Origin: Streptomyces niger
GTDB taxonomy: Bacteria > Actinomycetota > Actinomycetes > Streptomycetales > Streptomycetaceae
Assembly: GCF_000718305.1 (NCBI RefSeq)
Contig: NZ_JOFQ01000003.1
Location: 372,001 to 436,000 of the forward strand
Length of the DNA stretch: 64,000 nt
Direction: 5' to 3'
Shown here: piece after piece, positions 24,070 through 33,428 of the stretch
Layout: the number at the start of each line of letters is the position of its first letter
Numbering within the stretch: the first letter of the stretch is position 1
Position numbers and translations under genes: made by a program
The notes under the pieces: model-generated
Databases searched by the model: none
Told to the model about the DNA's origin: nothing
Seen by the model: only the letters and a program-made list of their open reading frames with translations

Positions 24070-25662
24070 ATGGCCAGCGTGAGCGAAGCGACGTACGACC
24101 TGTTGAGGGCGCACGGCCTGACGACGGTCTTCGGCAATCCGGGCTCCAACGAGTTGCCGTTCCTCGCCGGCATGCCGGCGGACTTCCGTTATGTCCTCGG
24201 GCTGCACGAGGGTGCTGTGCTGGCGATGGCCGACGGGTACGCGCAGGCCCGCGGTGGCGCGGCGTTCGTGAACCTGCACGCGGCGGCCGGTACCGGCAAC
24301 GCGATGGGGATGCTCACCAACGCGGTCTCCGCGCACAGCCCGCTGGTGATCACCGCGGGCCAGCAGGTCCGCTCGACCATCGGCCAGGAGGTCATGCTGG
24401 CCAACGTGGACGCGGCGGCGCTGCCGAGGCCGCTGGTGAAGTGGGCGTGCGAACCGTCCTGCGCGACGGACGTGCCGCGCGCGCTGAGCCAGGCGATCCA
24501 GCTGGCGAACCTGCCACCCAAGGGGCCGGTGTACGTGTCGGTGCCGTACGACGACTGGGCGCACGAAGCACCGGCGGAGGCCCGCCGTCTGAGGGAGCGT
24601 CGGACGGCCGCGGCCGGTTCGCTGAGCGGTGCGCAGCTCGACACGCTCGTGGCGGCCCTGGACGGGGCCGCGAACCCGGTGCTCGTGCTGGGCCCCGAGG
24701 TCGACGCCGAGGAAGCCAACGCCGACGCCGTACGGCTGGCGGAGAAGCTGAGCGCGCCGGTGTGGATCGCGCCCTCGGCGTCCCGCTGCCCGTTCCCCAC
24801 CCGGCACCCCGCCTTCCGGGGCGTCCTGCCGGCCGCCGTGCGGGGCGTGAGCGACGCGCTGGCGGGGCACGACGTGATCCTCGTGGCCGGTGCGCCGGTG
24901 TTCCGGTACCACCAGTTCGTGCCCGGCGCGTACCTTCCCGAGGGTGCGCAGCTGATCCACCTGACCGGCGACCCGGGCGAGGCCGCGCGGGCGCCGATGG
25001 GCGAGGCACTGGTGGGCGGGGTGCGGGACGCGCTGGCGCGGCTGGCCGGCGCGGTGACCGGCGGGCGGCGCCCGGTGCTGCCGCCGCTGCCCGACTTCCG
25101 GCCTGCTCCCCCGGCCGCCTCCGCCGACCGGCTGCACCCGGAGGAGCTGTTCGCGCTGTTGCGCCGGACCGCTCCCGAGGACGCGGTGTACGTGAAGGAG
25201 TCCACCTCCACCACCGGCGCCTTCTGGGCCCAGATGGACCTGTCCCGGCCGGGCAGTTACTTCTTTCCCGCCTCCGGCGGCCTCGGCTTCGGGCTCCCGG
25301 CCGCCGTCGGCGCGCAGCTGGCGCACGCCGACCGGCAGGTGATCGGGCTGATCGGCGACGGGTCGGCGAACTACGGCATCACGGCGCTGTGGACCGCGGC
25401 CCGGTACGGCATACCGGTGATCATCGTTATCCTCAACAACGGCACGTACGGGGCGCTCCGCTGGTTCTCCAAGGTCCTGGACTCCGGGGAGACGCCGGGC
25501 ATGGACGTGCCCGGCATCGACTTCGTCCAGCTCGCCGGGGGGTACGGCGTCGCCGCGACCGCGGTGCGGACCGGCGACGCCTTCGTACGTGCCCTCAAGG
25601 ACGCGCTCGGCAGCCGCCGGCCCGCGGTGATCGAGGTGGCGACGGAGCTCACCGAGCCGTGA
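24070..25662 (+). CDS. mdlC: Benzoylformate decarboxylase (ThDP-dependent)
   Basis: A 530-residue thiamine-diphosphate enzyme converting benzoylformate to benzaldehyde and CO2. It matches Pseudomonas putida MdlC closely along its length, including PGSNELPFL, VYVSVPYDDW, CPFPTRHP, VKESTSTT, IGDGSANY and NNGTYGALRWF. The four residues known to matter in the P. putida enzyme occur at identical positions: Ser26, Glu47, His70 and His281. The Mg/ThDP motif is GDGSANYGITALWTAARYGIPVIIVILNN. The ATG at 24070 follows GGAG. Its LysR regulator is divergent. No mandelate racemase or dehydrogenase is in this window, so benzoylformate may be the imported substrate or come from elsewhere. Confidence 0.95.
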   Translation: MASVSEATYDLLRAHGLTTVFGNPGSNELPFLAGMPADFRYVLGLHEGAVLAMADGYAQARGGAAFVNLHAAAGTGNAMGMLTNAVSAHSPLVITAGQQVRSTIGQEVMLANVDAAALPRPLVKWACEPSCATDVPRALSQAIQLANLPPKGPVYVSVPYDDWAHEAPAEARRLRERRTAAAGSLSGAQLDTLVAALDGAANPVLVLGPEVDAEEANADAVRLAEKLSAPVWIAPSASRCPFPTRHPAFRGVLPAAVRGVSDALAGHDVILVAGAPVFRYHQFVPGAYLPEGAQLIHLTGDPGEAARAPMGEALVGGVRDALARLAGAVTGGRRPVLPPLPDFRPAPPAASADRLHPEELFALLRRTAPEDAVYVKESTSTTGAFWAQMDLSRPGSYFFPASGGLGFGLPAAVGAQLAHADRQVIGLIGDGSANYGITALWTAARYGIPVIIVILNNGTYGALRWFSKVLDSGETPGMDVPGIDFVQLAGGYGVAATAVRTGDAFVRALKDALGSRRPAVIEVATELTEP

Positions 25663-25683
25663 GCCCCGGCGCCCCGGGCGACC

Positions 25684-28600
25684 TCACGCCGTGACCGTCT
25701 CCGGCTCCTCCTTCCCTTCGGAGGGTTCCGCGGCCGGCTCCCCCTTCCCCCGGGAGGCCAGCGCCTCCATGCGGGTGATCAGCGGCGGGAGCAGGGACGA
25801 GCCCGCCGTCGCCGCGCCGGCCGCGGACAGGGCGATCGTCCAGGCGACCGGGCCGAGCGGAGCGCAGCCGAAGAAATGGCTGAGGCCCGGGGTCTGGACG
25901 ACGGCCGCGAGCGCCGCCATCGAGCCCGCCGCCGACGCCACGACCGACCGGTCCCCACCGCCGATCACCAGCGTCTGGCCGAGCTGGGTGGCGACCAGCG
26001 CGGCGAGCGCGACCGTACGGGCCCGGGCCGGGCGGCCGGTGAGCCGTGCCGCGAGCCAGCCGGCGGCCGCACCGGTCGCCGTGGCCAGCGCCCGCTGCGC
26101 CGTCTCGTCGGTCAGCGCCGCGCCCAGCGACGCCTCCGGCCCCTCGCGCAGCAGGCGGACGACGGCTTCGGGGTGGGGCGCGCGTACGGCGAGGGCGATG
26201 GCCGGGAGCAGGTCGGTGAAGAGGTTCACCAGCAGCAGTTGACGCGCCGTCAGCGGAGAGGTGCCGGAGACGGTGGCACCGAGCACGGTGAAGGCGATCT
26301 CGCCGAGGTTGCCGCCGACGAGCATCGCCAGCGCCTGGCGTACCGAGGCCCACATGGCGCGGCCCTCGATGAGCACGGCGAGGATGGTCTCCAGCCGGTC
26401 GTCGGTCACCACCAGGTCGGCGGCGGCGCGGGCCGCCGGGGTGCCCCGGCCGCCGAGCGCGATGCCGACGTCGGCGATCCGGATGGCGGGCGCGTCGTTG
26501 GCGCCGTCACCGGTCATGGCGACCGTACGGCCCAGCCGCTGGAAGGCCTGGACGACGCGCACCTTGTGCTCCGGCGTGCCGCGGGCGACGACGCCGACGT
26601 TCGGCAGCACCTTGTCCAGCGCCGCGTCGTCCAGCCCGTCCAACTCGGCGCCGGTGACGACGCGGTGGCCGTTGATGAGGCCCAGTTCCTTGGCGATGGA
26701 CTCCGCGGTCTGCGGGTGGTCGCCGGTGATCATGACGATGTGCACGCCGGCGTCCGCCAGCTCGCGCACGGAGTCGCCGGCGGTGCCGCGTACCTGGTCG
26801 GAGAAGGCGAGGAAGCCGAGGAAGCCGAGCTTGCCGACGGCCTCGTCGGTGAGCTTCCCCTCGTCCGCCGGCTCCTTGCTCGTGCGACGCTCGGCGACCG
26901 CGAGGACGCGATGCCCCTCGGCGGCCAACTTCTCGCCTTCGGCGAGGAGTTCATCGCGGTCGGCGGGCTCCAGCTTGCGGCCCGCCCGGCTCGTACAGCG
27001 CTGGATCACCTCCTCGGGCGCGCCCTTCACCGACAGCACCCACTCCTTGCCGCTCCGGCCGATCGCCGCGTGGAAGCCGCGGCTCGGCTCGAAGGGCAGC
27101 TGGTCCGCGCGCTTCCAACCGGGCGCCGAGCGGGTGCGGTGCACACCGGCCTCCTCGGCGCCGGCGACCACCGCGTTGTCGGTGACGTGGGCCAGCGGCT
27201 GCTTGCGGCGCCGCCTGGGGGTGGCACGCAGCCCGGCCGCCAGGACGTCCTGGTGCTCGTCACCGAGGCGTTCCAGGGCGAGGCTGCGGCCGGCCACCGA
27301 GACGGCGGTGAGCGAGATCTGCCCGTGGGTCAGGGTGCCGGTCTTGTCGAAGCACAGTACGTCCGTACGGCCGACCGCCTCGATGGTGCGGGGGTCGCGG
27401 ACCAGGACGCCCTGCGTAGACAGCCGCCGCGCTGCGGCCAGTTGGGCGGCCGAGACCAGGAAGGGCAGCCCCTCGGGGACGCTGGCCACCGCGAGGCCGA
27501 CGCCCGCGCCGACGGTCTCCCGGGCGGGGTGGCCGCGCATCAGGCCGACGGCCATCAGGGTGCCGGCCGCGCCGAGCGCCACCGGCATCGTGGTGCGGGT
27601 GATCTGCGCGAGGCGGCGCTCCACGCCGACCGGCGCGGCGGCGCCCCGCCCGGCCTGGGCCCCGCGGCCCGCTTCGGTGGCCGCGCCGGTGGCGACGACC
27701 ACGGCACGCGCCCGCCCCGCCGCCACGGTGGTCCCCTCGTACGCCATCGACGTACGGTCGGCGAGGTCCGCGGCGAGGACGGGGGCGACGTCCTTGGCCA
27801 CCGGCAGCGACTCACCGGTCAGCGCGGACTCGTCCGCCTCCAGGCCGCGGGTGGTGAGGAGCCGGCAGTCGGCGGGGACGACGTCGCCGGCGGTCAGTGA
27901 CACCACGTCGCCGGCCACCAGTTCCTCGGAGGGGAGCTGGCGCTCCTCGCCGTCCCGCAGTGCGGTGGCCATGACGGCGGAGCGCCGGTGCAGGTCGGCG
28001 ACGGCCCGGTCGGCCAGGTGTCGCTGGACGCCGCCGATGCAGCCGGACAGCAGGGTGACGCCGACGATGATGTACGCGTCCAGCAGTGCGCCGACGCCGG
28101 CCGACAGGGCGGCGCCGCCGAGCAGCACCGGGGTGAGCGGGTTGGCGGTCTCGGTGGCGACCGCCCGGAGCAGCGAGGGCTCCTGCGTCCGGTCCTCCGT
28201 CGCCCTGGTGCGACTCCGGACCTGACGCATCGTCAGGCCCTCCTCGCTGCCGCCCGTCATGTCCAGCACGGTGTCCGGCGTCATGGCGTGCCAGGGGCGG
28301 CGCGCCGGCATACGGGCGCCGCCGGCGCGCAGCGCCTGCGCCGCCGACCACACGCCCTGCGCCATGCCCAGTGCGGCGGCCGCGTTGACGGCGAGCAGGC
28401 TGCGCGCGGCCATCCCGCGCTTCCGGCGCCCGGCGAGGGTCGTCACCGTGCCGACCACGGCCGCCGCCTGGGCCAGCCGTACGCCGCGCTGCGAAACCGG
28501 GCGGGCCGCGCCGCACGCCGCCACCAGCACGCCGAGCTGCGCGAGGTCGTGCCCCACGTACAGCGAAGCGCCCCACGGGAGCACCCCGTCCCGGCCGGTG

Positions 28601-30147
28601 ACGCCGGCCCCCACGTCGGCGGCGGCCAGCGCGGTCCGGTCCGCCGAGGCGAGCAGGACGCCCGAACCGTCGCGCTGCAGGTCACGGACGGACGCGGCCA
28701 GCCGGTCGCCGCCGGGCACGCTGCCGTGCGCGTCGGAGAGGGCGACGTGGGAGACGTACGAGCCCGCGGTCAGAAGGGTGAGGCCGTGCTGCCGGGCCGC
28801 CGCGACCAGGCCCTCGGCCGCCTCGTGCAGTTCGGGCACCACGGCGACCAGCGCGCACGGCCGGCCCCGGTGCGCGAGCGCCAGGATGTGCTCGGCGCCA
28901 CCGCGGCGCAGCCGTCGCTCCGCCTCCGTCTCGGCCGCCGCCTCCGGCTCGTCCTTCCCACTCCGGCCCGCGGGCCGATGCGGCGCCAGCGTCCAGTCGC
29001 CCTCCTCGTGCACCGCCGTGGGCCGGTGGCCGTCGAAGAGCCGGTAGGCGGTCGCCGCGAGGTCGCCGGTGGAGCGCTCCTCGTCCAGCGGTAAGAGGTC
29101 GGCGAGCAGGTGAGCGCCCGTCAGCAGGGCATCGGTGTCCAGGACGACGGTCCGCACCCGGTCCAGACGCCGCAGCGCTCCGGGGTCGGCGATGAGGACG
29201 CCGCGCTGGGACAGGCCGCGGCCGAGGGCGCCGGCGAAGGCCTCGCGGGCCGTCCAGGGCGGCTTGGGCAGGGCGGCCACGGCCGCGCTCGCCGCGGGCA
29301 TCGCCTTGCGGGTCACGGCGAAGGTGCCGGTGAAGACCGTCCCGGCCACCCAGCCGGACCGGCGCGCGTACCGCTCGACCGGCCCCTCCCGCAGCGGCAC
29401 CGCACGCGGTTCGGTGGGTATCACGGCGGCGCGGGCGTGCCGCTCGCTCTCGCTCACGCGCTGCTCCGCCGCCTCCCACGCCTCGCGGTGGGCGACCGTC
29501 TCGGCCAGCCGCAGGGCGTGCCGTACGGAGTCCACGCCCAGCCCGATGAAGCCGCCGTGGCCGGCCTGGGCGAGCGCGCTCAGGCCGGCGAGCACCACGT
29601 CGACGTTGCGGGGGCCGACCACGGCCGTCACCCTGCGGCGCAGCGCAGGCTGGGCGTCGATGAGGCTGACCAGCGCGGAGAGGCCGACCGGCAGGGGGGT
29701 GCGCTGTGCGAGCCGGACGGCGGTGGCGACCGGTACGGCGGCCGCCTGCAGGGCGAGGGAGAGGGCGGCGCGCTGGATGTCGCCGTGCGTCGCGGGGTGT
29801 TCGGGCAGCGGACCGGTCAGCCCGTGCTCCTCCTCGATCTCCTCGACCGCTTCGGTCAGCGCCTTCGCCGTGTCGGCATCGATCCCGCCCTCGGTCTCCA
29901 GCGCCAGGACGGCGTACCCGAGCACGGTGTTGACCGCGGCCCACCGGACGGCGGGCAGGGCGGCGAGCCGCCGTTCGACGGCTGCCGTGACCGCCGTCGC
30001 CGTTGCCTCTTCCGCCTCCTGCAGTCCGCGTACCGCGATGTGTACCCGCTCGCCGATGATCCGCGTGCGTGGTCGCGCCGGCGTGCCGAGCGCGCTCACC
30101 GCGCTCCGCGCCACCGTCCGTGCGATGTCGATCCCCGGAACCTTCAC
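25684..30147 (-). CDS. ctpI: Large P-type cation-transporting ATPase, CtpI-like
   Basis: An unusually large P-type ATPase of 1487 residues, resembling mycobacterial CtpI. The first 650 or so residues are an actinobacterial N-terminal extension with repeated Ala-rich helical and degenerate metal-binding-like segments. The core has TGES (ALTGESLPV), PEGL (VASVPEGLPF, as in P2 Ca/Na-type pumps), the phosphorylated Asp in DKTGTL near residue 932 and the hinge GDGANDAPA near residue 1212. It should pump a cation across the membrane using ATP; the ion is unknown. The GTG at 30147 follows GGGAGGTGG. Codon 352 is TTA (29094-29092), so translation probably requires the bldA tRNA. A small membrane-protein gene is divergent. 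Confidence 0.92.
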   Translation of the reverse strand: MKVPGIDIARTVARSAVSALGTPARPRTRIIGERVHIAVRGLQEAEEATATAVTAAVERRLAALPAVRWAAVNTVLGYAVLALETEGGIDADTAKALTEAVEEIEEEHGLTGPLPEHPATHGDIQRAALSLALQAAAVPVATAVRLAQRTPLPVGLSALVSLIDAQPALRRRVTAVVGPRNVDVVLAGLSALAQAGHGGFIGLGVDSVRHALRLAETVAHREAWEAAEQRVSESERHARAAVIPTEPRAVPLREGPVERYARRSGWVAGTVFTGTFAVTRKAMPAASAAVAALPKPPWTAREAFAGALGRGLSQRGVLIADPGALRRLDRVRTVVLDTDALLTGAHLLADLLPLDEERSTGDLAATAYRLFDGHRPTAVHEEGDWTLAPHRPAGRSGKDEPEAAAETEAERRLRRGGAEHILALAHRGRPCALVAVVPELHEAAEGLVAAARQHGLTLLTAGSYVSHVALSDAHGSVPGGDRLAASVRDLQRDGSGVLLASADRTALAAADVGAGVTGRDGVLPWGASLYVGHDLAQLGVLVAACGAARPVSQRGVRLAQAAAVVGTVTTLAGRRKRGMAARSLLAVNAAAALGMAQGVWSAAQALRAGGARMPARRPWHAMTPDTVLDMTGGSEEGLTMRQVRSRTRATEDRTQEPSLLRAVATETANPLTPVLLGGAALSAGVGALLDAYIIVGVTLLSGCIGGVQRHLADRAVADLHRRSAVMATALRDGEERQLPSEELVAGDVVSLTAGDVVPADCRLLTTRGLEADESALTGESLPVAKDVAPVLAADLADRTSMAYEGTTVAAGRARAVVVATGAATEAGRGAQAGRGAAAPVGVERRLAQITRTTMPVALGAAGTLMAVGLMRGHPARETVGAGVGLAVASVPEGLPFLVSAAQLAAARRLSTQGVLVRDPRTIEAVGRTDVLCFDKTGTLTHGQISLTAVSVAGRSLALERLGDEHQDVLAAGLRATPRRRRKQPLAHVTDNAVVAGAEEAGVHRTRSAPGWKRADQLPFEPSRGFHAAIGRSGKEWVLSVKGAPEEVIQRCTSRAGRKLEPADRDELLAEGEKLAAEGHRVLAVAERRTSKEPADEGKLTDEAVGKLGFLGFLAFSDQVRGTAGDSVRELADAGVHIVMITGDHPQTAESIAKELGLINGHRVVTGAELDGLDDAALDKVLPNVGVVARGTPEHKVRVVQAFQRLGRTVAMTGDGANDAPAIRIADVGIALGGRGTPAARAAADLVVTDDRLETILAVLIEGRAMWASVRQALAMLVGGNLGEIAFTVLGATVSGTSPLTARQLLLVNLFTDLLPAIALAVRAPHPEAVVRLLREGPEASLGAALTDETAQRALATATGAAAGWLAARLTGRPARARTVALAALVATQLGQTLVIGGGDRSVVASAAGSMAALAAVVQTPGLSHFFGCAPLGPVAWTIALSAAGAATAGSSLLPPLITRMEALASRGKGEPAAEPSEGKEEPETVTA

Positions 30148-30285
30148 CGTCCGCCACCCACCTCCCGGCACCCGGTCCCCCGAAGCCGGTGCCCGCCCGC
30201 TTCGTTCCGATGCCCCGTCGCGTCCTCGACGCGCGAGAATGGAGTACGCACAGCACACCGTACTCGGGCCAAACAAGGAGTTGGG

Positions 30286-30696
30286 ATGCCCAGTACAGCT
30301 GAAAGCACGCGGAAAACCGCTGCGAAACGGACGGCACCGCAAGAGCCCACCGAGGAAACGCACGTGCACCGCAGCAAGCAGGGCATGAGCGTGCACACCC
30401 TCGATGTCCGCGCACCGCTGCACGTCCCGTACTTCACGCCCGGGGACGTGGTGAACAACGCGCGGACGGCTTCCCAGTGGCTGCCGCCCATGCCGCCTGC
30501 CAGGGAACTCTGGTACTACGGCGGCCTGGGCGCGCTCGCCGTCGCGGGGGCGCTGGAGTGGCCGGTCGCGCTCGCCGTCGGCGGCGCCACCGTCCTGTTA
30601 CGGCGCTCCGGACAGCAGGAATCGGCCGAACGGCGGGAGCCGACGGCGGAACGTGCCTCCGAGCAGGTCGCGCAGCCCGCCAAGAAGCGGGACTGA
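30286..30696 (+). CDS. Small membrane protein divergent from ctpI
   Basis: A 136-residue protein with an ideal ribosome binding site (AAGGAG at 30276-30280) before ATG 30286. Residues 1-35 are polar and charged; a central region (LWYYGGLGALAVAGALEW, then PVALAVGGATVLL) forms one or two membrane segments; the C-terminal 25 residues are charged. The family is not recognised, but small proteins next to ctpI are seen in other actinobacteria. The codon at 30598-30600 is TTA, shared with ctpI and not found in the other genes of the window, which implies bldA-dependent, late expression of both. It may be an accessory subunit or regulator of the pump. Confidence 0.8.
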   Translation: MPSTAESTRKTAAKRTAPQEPTEETHVHRSKQGMSVHTLDVRAPLHVPYFTPGDVVNNARTASQWLPPMPPARELWYYGGLGALAVAGALEWPVALAVGGATVLLRRSGQQESAERREPTAERASEQVAQPAKKRD

Positions 30697-30737
30697 CGCC
30701 GGAGAAAGGGGAGGGAAGAGCGGCCGGACAGACCGGC

Positions 30738-30771
30738 GCCGGGCCCGGTTCCACAAGGAGCCGGGCCCGGC
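30738..30771. terminator. Bidirectional terminator between convergent genes
   Basis: GCCGGGCCCGGTTCC-ACAA-GGAGCCGGGCCCGGC forms a 15-bp stem with one G-T pair and a 4-nt loop, midway between the small membrane protein and the convergent YihY gene. Confidence 0.85.
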
Positions 30772-30822
30772 ACCGTCTCTCGGCGGAGGACGCCGCGCAC
30801 GGATGCGCAGCGGCCGACCGCC

Positions 30823-31794
30823 TCACATATTGCGGGTGTCGCGCGGTTCGGCGTACGGCTCCTCGTCCCGCGGATGACCGGCTTCCATGGCGCGGCTCCG
30901 CTCCATCTCCGCGTTGAACTCCAGGCCGAGCAGGATGGCGAGGTTGGAGATCCACAGCCAGACGAGGAAGATGATGATCCCGGCCAGGCTGCCGTAGGTC
31001 TTGTTGTAGTTGCTGAAGTTGGCGACGTAGAGCGCGAAGAGGGCCGAGGCGACGAGCCAGAGCACGACGGCCAGCAGGCTGCCGGGGGTGACCCAGCGGA
31101 ACCGGCGCCGGACGTTGGGCGCGGCCCAGTACAGCAGCGCGATGATGAAGCTGACCAGGATCACCATCACGGGCCACTTGGCGATGTTCCAGACCGTGAC
31201 CGCCGTGCTGCCGAGCCCCAGGATGTCCCCCGCCTTCTTGGCCAGCGAGCCCGTGAAGACCACGGCGATGCTGATGAGGGCGAGCAGGACGACGGTCACG
31301 ACGGTGATCAGGAAGCGGGTCGGCAGGATCTTCCAGGCCGGCCGGCCCTCCTCGATGTCGTAGACGGCGTTGGCGGCGCGCATGAAGGCGGCGATGTATC
31401 CGGAGGCCGACCACAGCGCGATCAGGATGCCGATGATCAGGACGATGCCGGCCTTCCCCCCGCTGCCCTGCATCTGTTTGAGCATGTTCGTGATGACGTC
31501 GCGGGTGGCGCCCGGGGCGAACTTCCCGACATTGTCGATCATCTGCTGGATCGTGTCGCTGCCCAGCAGGCCGAGGATCGAGACCAGGGCCAGCGCGGCC
31601 GGGAAGATGGCCAGCACGCCGTAGTACGTGAGGGCCGCGGCCAGGTCGGTGAGGTTGTCCCTCTTGAACTCCTTCGCGGTGCGTTTCAGCACCGCCTTCC
31701 ACGACTGTTTGGGCAGGTCGCCAGGGCCCTTGGGGGTGCCGGAGCTCGCCCCGCCGGCGCCTTCGTGGTTCTCGTCTCGGTGCTGCCCTCGCAT
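30823..31794 (-). CDS. YihY/BrkB family membrane protein
   Basis: A 323-residue integral membrane protein of the YihY/virulence factor BrkB family. It shows the characteristic FKRDNLTDLAAALTYYGVLAIFPAALALVS start, six membrane segments, and the conserved WSASGYIAAFMRAANAVYDIEEGRPAWK motif followed by VWLWISNLAILLGLEFNAEMER. The family was once called ribonuclease BN by error; its true function (possibly transport or envelope) is unsettled. The N- and C-terminal tails are polar. The start at 31794 follows GGAGG. Terminators lie on both sides, so it is a single-gene unit. Confidence 0.93.
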   Translation of the reverse strand: MRGQHRDENHEGAGGASSGTPKGPGDLPKQSWKAVLKRTAKEFKRDNLTDLAAALTYYGVLAIFPAALALVSILGLLGSDTIQQMIDNVGKFAPGATRDVITNMLKQMQGSGGKAGIVLIIGILIALWSASGYIAAFMRAANAVYDIEEGRPAWKILPTRFLITVVTVVLLALISIAVVFTGSLAKKAGDILGLGSTAVTVWNIAKWPVMVILVSFIIALLYWAAPNVRRRFRWVTPGSLLAVVLWLVASALFALYVANFSNYNKTYGSLAGIIIFLVWLWISNLAILLGLEFNAEMERSRAMEAGHPRDEEPYAEPRDTRNM

Positions 31795-31837
31795 GGGTAC
31801 GGGACCTCCGCATCGGGTGATCGGATCTCCAGCCTCA

Positions 31838-31869
31838 CCAGTCCGGCGGACGGCCGCCCGCCGGACTGG
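31838..31869. terminator. Terminator between SDR and YihY genes
   Basis: CCAGTCCGGCGG and CCGCCGGACTGG form a perfect 12-bp stem with an 8-nt loop, about 50 bases downstream of the leftward SDR stop and before the YihY start. Confidence 0.8.
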
Positions 31870-31917
31870 TCCGTATGGAGGGCCGGCGATCGGCCCGGCG
31901 CCCGGTCAGGGCAGGGG

Positions 31918-32712
31918 TCAGGGCAGGATCGAGTCGACGTAACCGCCGTCCACCCGCAGCGCGCCACCGGTCGTCGCCGATGCCTGCTCCGAGCTGAGGT
32001 AGACGACCATGTGCGCGATCTCCTCGGGTTCGATCAGCCGCTGCAGCAGCGACTGCGGCCGGTGCTCGCGCATGAAGACCCGCTGCGCCTCGTCCCACGG
32101 CAGGTCGCGGTCCACCAGCTCGTACACGAAGTCCGCCACGCCTTCGGTGTGCGTCGGCCCGGCGATGACGGAGTTGACCGTGACGCCGGTGCCCGCCGCC
32201 TGCTTGGCGAAGCCGCGGCCCACCGCGAGGAGCGCCGTCTTCGACATGCCGTAGTGGATCATCTCGGCGGGGATCACCACGGCCGAGTCGCTGGCGATGT
32301 ACTGGATCCGGCCCCAGCCGCGCCCGGTCATGCCGGGCAGGTACGTCCGGGTGAGCCGGACCGCCGCCAGCACGTTCACCTCGAAGTAGCGTCGCCACTC
32401 CGCATCGCTGATCTCCAGCGGGTCCCGCGCGCCGAAAATGCCGAGATTGTTGACGAGGATGTCCACGTCGGGCAACGTGTCCGCCAACCGGGCGGTGCCC
32501 TCCTCGGTGGTCACGTCGGCGGTCGCCGCGACGAACCGACCACCGGGCACCTCCGCGCCGAGCCGGGCCACCGCCTCGTCGACCCGGGCGGCGTGCCGCC
32601 CGTTGATCCCGACCCGGGCGCCCGAGCGGGCCAGTCCCGCGGCGATCGCCGCGCCGATTCCCTGGGTCGATCCCGTGACCAGTGCGGTCCGTCCTGACAG
32701 GTCGAGCTGCAT
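31918..32712 (-). CDS. Short-chain dehydrogenase/reductase
   Basis: A 264-residue classical SDR with NAD(P)-binding TGSTQGIGAAIA, the structural NNLGIFG (NNAG variant) and the catalytic YxxxK in HYGMSKTALLAV, preceded by YIASDSAVVIP with the catalytic Ser. The C-terminus ends TGGALRVDGGYVDSILP. The insert with DLPWDEAQRVFMREHRPQSLLQRLI is characteristic of a Streptomyces/rhizobial oxidoreductase subgroup. The reaction is an alcohol/ketone or related oxidation-reduction; the substrate cannot be named. RBS AAAGGGAGC precedes the ATG. It is divergent from an AAA ATPase gene. Confidence 0.92.
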   Translation of the reverse strand: MQLDLSGRTALVTGSTQGIGAAIAAGLARSGARVGINGRHAARVDEAVARLGAEVPGGRFVAATADVTTEEGTARLADTLPDVDILVNNLGIFGARDPLEISDAEWRRYFEVNVLAAVRLTRTYLPGMTGRGWGRIQYIASDSAVVIPAEMIHYGMSKTALLAVGRGFAKQAAGTGVTVNSVIAGPTHTEGVADFVYELVDRDLPWDEAQRVFMREHRPQSLLQRLIEPEEIAHMVVYLSSEQASATTGGALRVDGGYVDSILP

Positions 32713-32837
32713 GGCATCGGCTCCCTTTCCTGACTGTTCCCTGGCTGTTTCCCGACTCGTTTTTTCGCCTGCCGCCCCTGGTCAGCAGGCTGCCACGGCC
32801 CCCCCGGCCCTCCCCAACGGCACGAAAGGTGTCCGCC

Positions 32838-33428
32838 ATGTCTTCGTCCTTCACCCCCGCGCACCGCGACCGCTTCGTGGTGGTCACCGGCGGGCCCGGG
32901 GCCGGCAAGAGCACGCTCATCGACCGGTTGGCGGCGGCCGGGTACGCCCGGACGGAGGAGGCCGGCCGGGGCGTGATCCGGGACCAGGTGGCCATCGGCG
33001 GGCGCGGCCTGCCGTGGACCGACCCGGCGCTGTTCGCCGAGCTGATGCTGGGCTGGGAACTGCGCTCGTACCGGCTCGCCGCGGCGCACGGGACGCCGCC
33101 CGGCGGCCCCGTCTTCTTCGACCGCGGGGTGCCCGACATCGTCGGCTACCTGCGGCTGCAGGGCCTGCCCGTACCGGACCACGTGCACGCCGCCGCGCGC
33201 GCTCACCGCTACCACCGCCGGGTGTTCGTCGCGCCGTTCTGGCCGGAGATCTACGCGCGGGACGCGGAGCGCAAGCAGTCCCCGGCGGAGGCCGAACGGA
33301 CCTGCCTCGTCATGGTCGAGACGTACGCGGAGTACGGCTACGAGCCGGTCGAACTGGAGCGGGCACCGGTCGAGGACCGGGTGCGGTCGGTGCTGCGGTC
33401 GGTGGAGGCGGACCGGAAGAGCGCGTGA
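32838..33428 (+). CDS. AAA family ATPase/P-loop kinase-like protein
   Basis: A 196-residue P-loop protein (AAA_28-type) with Walker A GGPGAGKST at residues 18-26 and a Walker B-like VFFDRGVPDIVGYL near residue 95. The short length and the DRG motif resemble small nucleotide kinases or predicted ATPases of unknown function. It is rightward and ends about 75 bases before the DUF2243/CtaG pair, from which it may be independently expressed. The region 32713-32837 before it has two loose direct repeats of CTGTTnCCC but no clear operator. Confidence 0.85.
   Translation: MSSSFTPAHRDRFVVVTGGPGAGKSTLIDRLAAAGYARTEEAGRGVIRDQVAIGGRGLPWTDPALFAELMLGWELRSYRLAAAHGTPPGGPVFFDRGVPDIVGYLRLQGLPVPDHVHAAARAHRYHRRVFVAPFWPEIYARDAERKQSPAEAERTCLVMVETYAEYGYEPVELERAPVEDRVRSVLRSVEADRKSA

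Noticed and set aside
25876..28225. Open frames of 650-670 codons on the plus strand inside the CtpI gene
   Set aside because: They have no ribosome binding site or family motif and mirror a conserved P-type ATPase on the minus strand.
30286..30696. Upstream extension of the small membrane protein to 29110
   Set aside because: The extension would lie antisense to ctpI and reads as low-complexity; the AAGGAG site defines the ATG at 30286.
32713..32837. Loose direct repeats CTGTTnCCC between the SDR and AAA ATPase genes considered as an operator
   Set aside because: The copies are short and imperfect, not symmetric, and could arise by chance in this pyrimidine-rich stretch.
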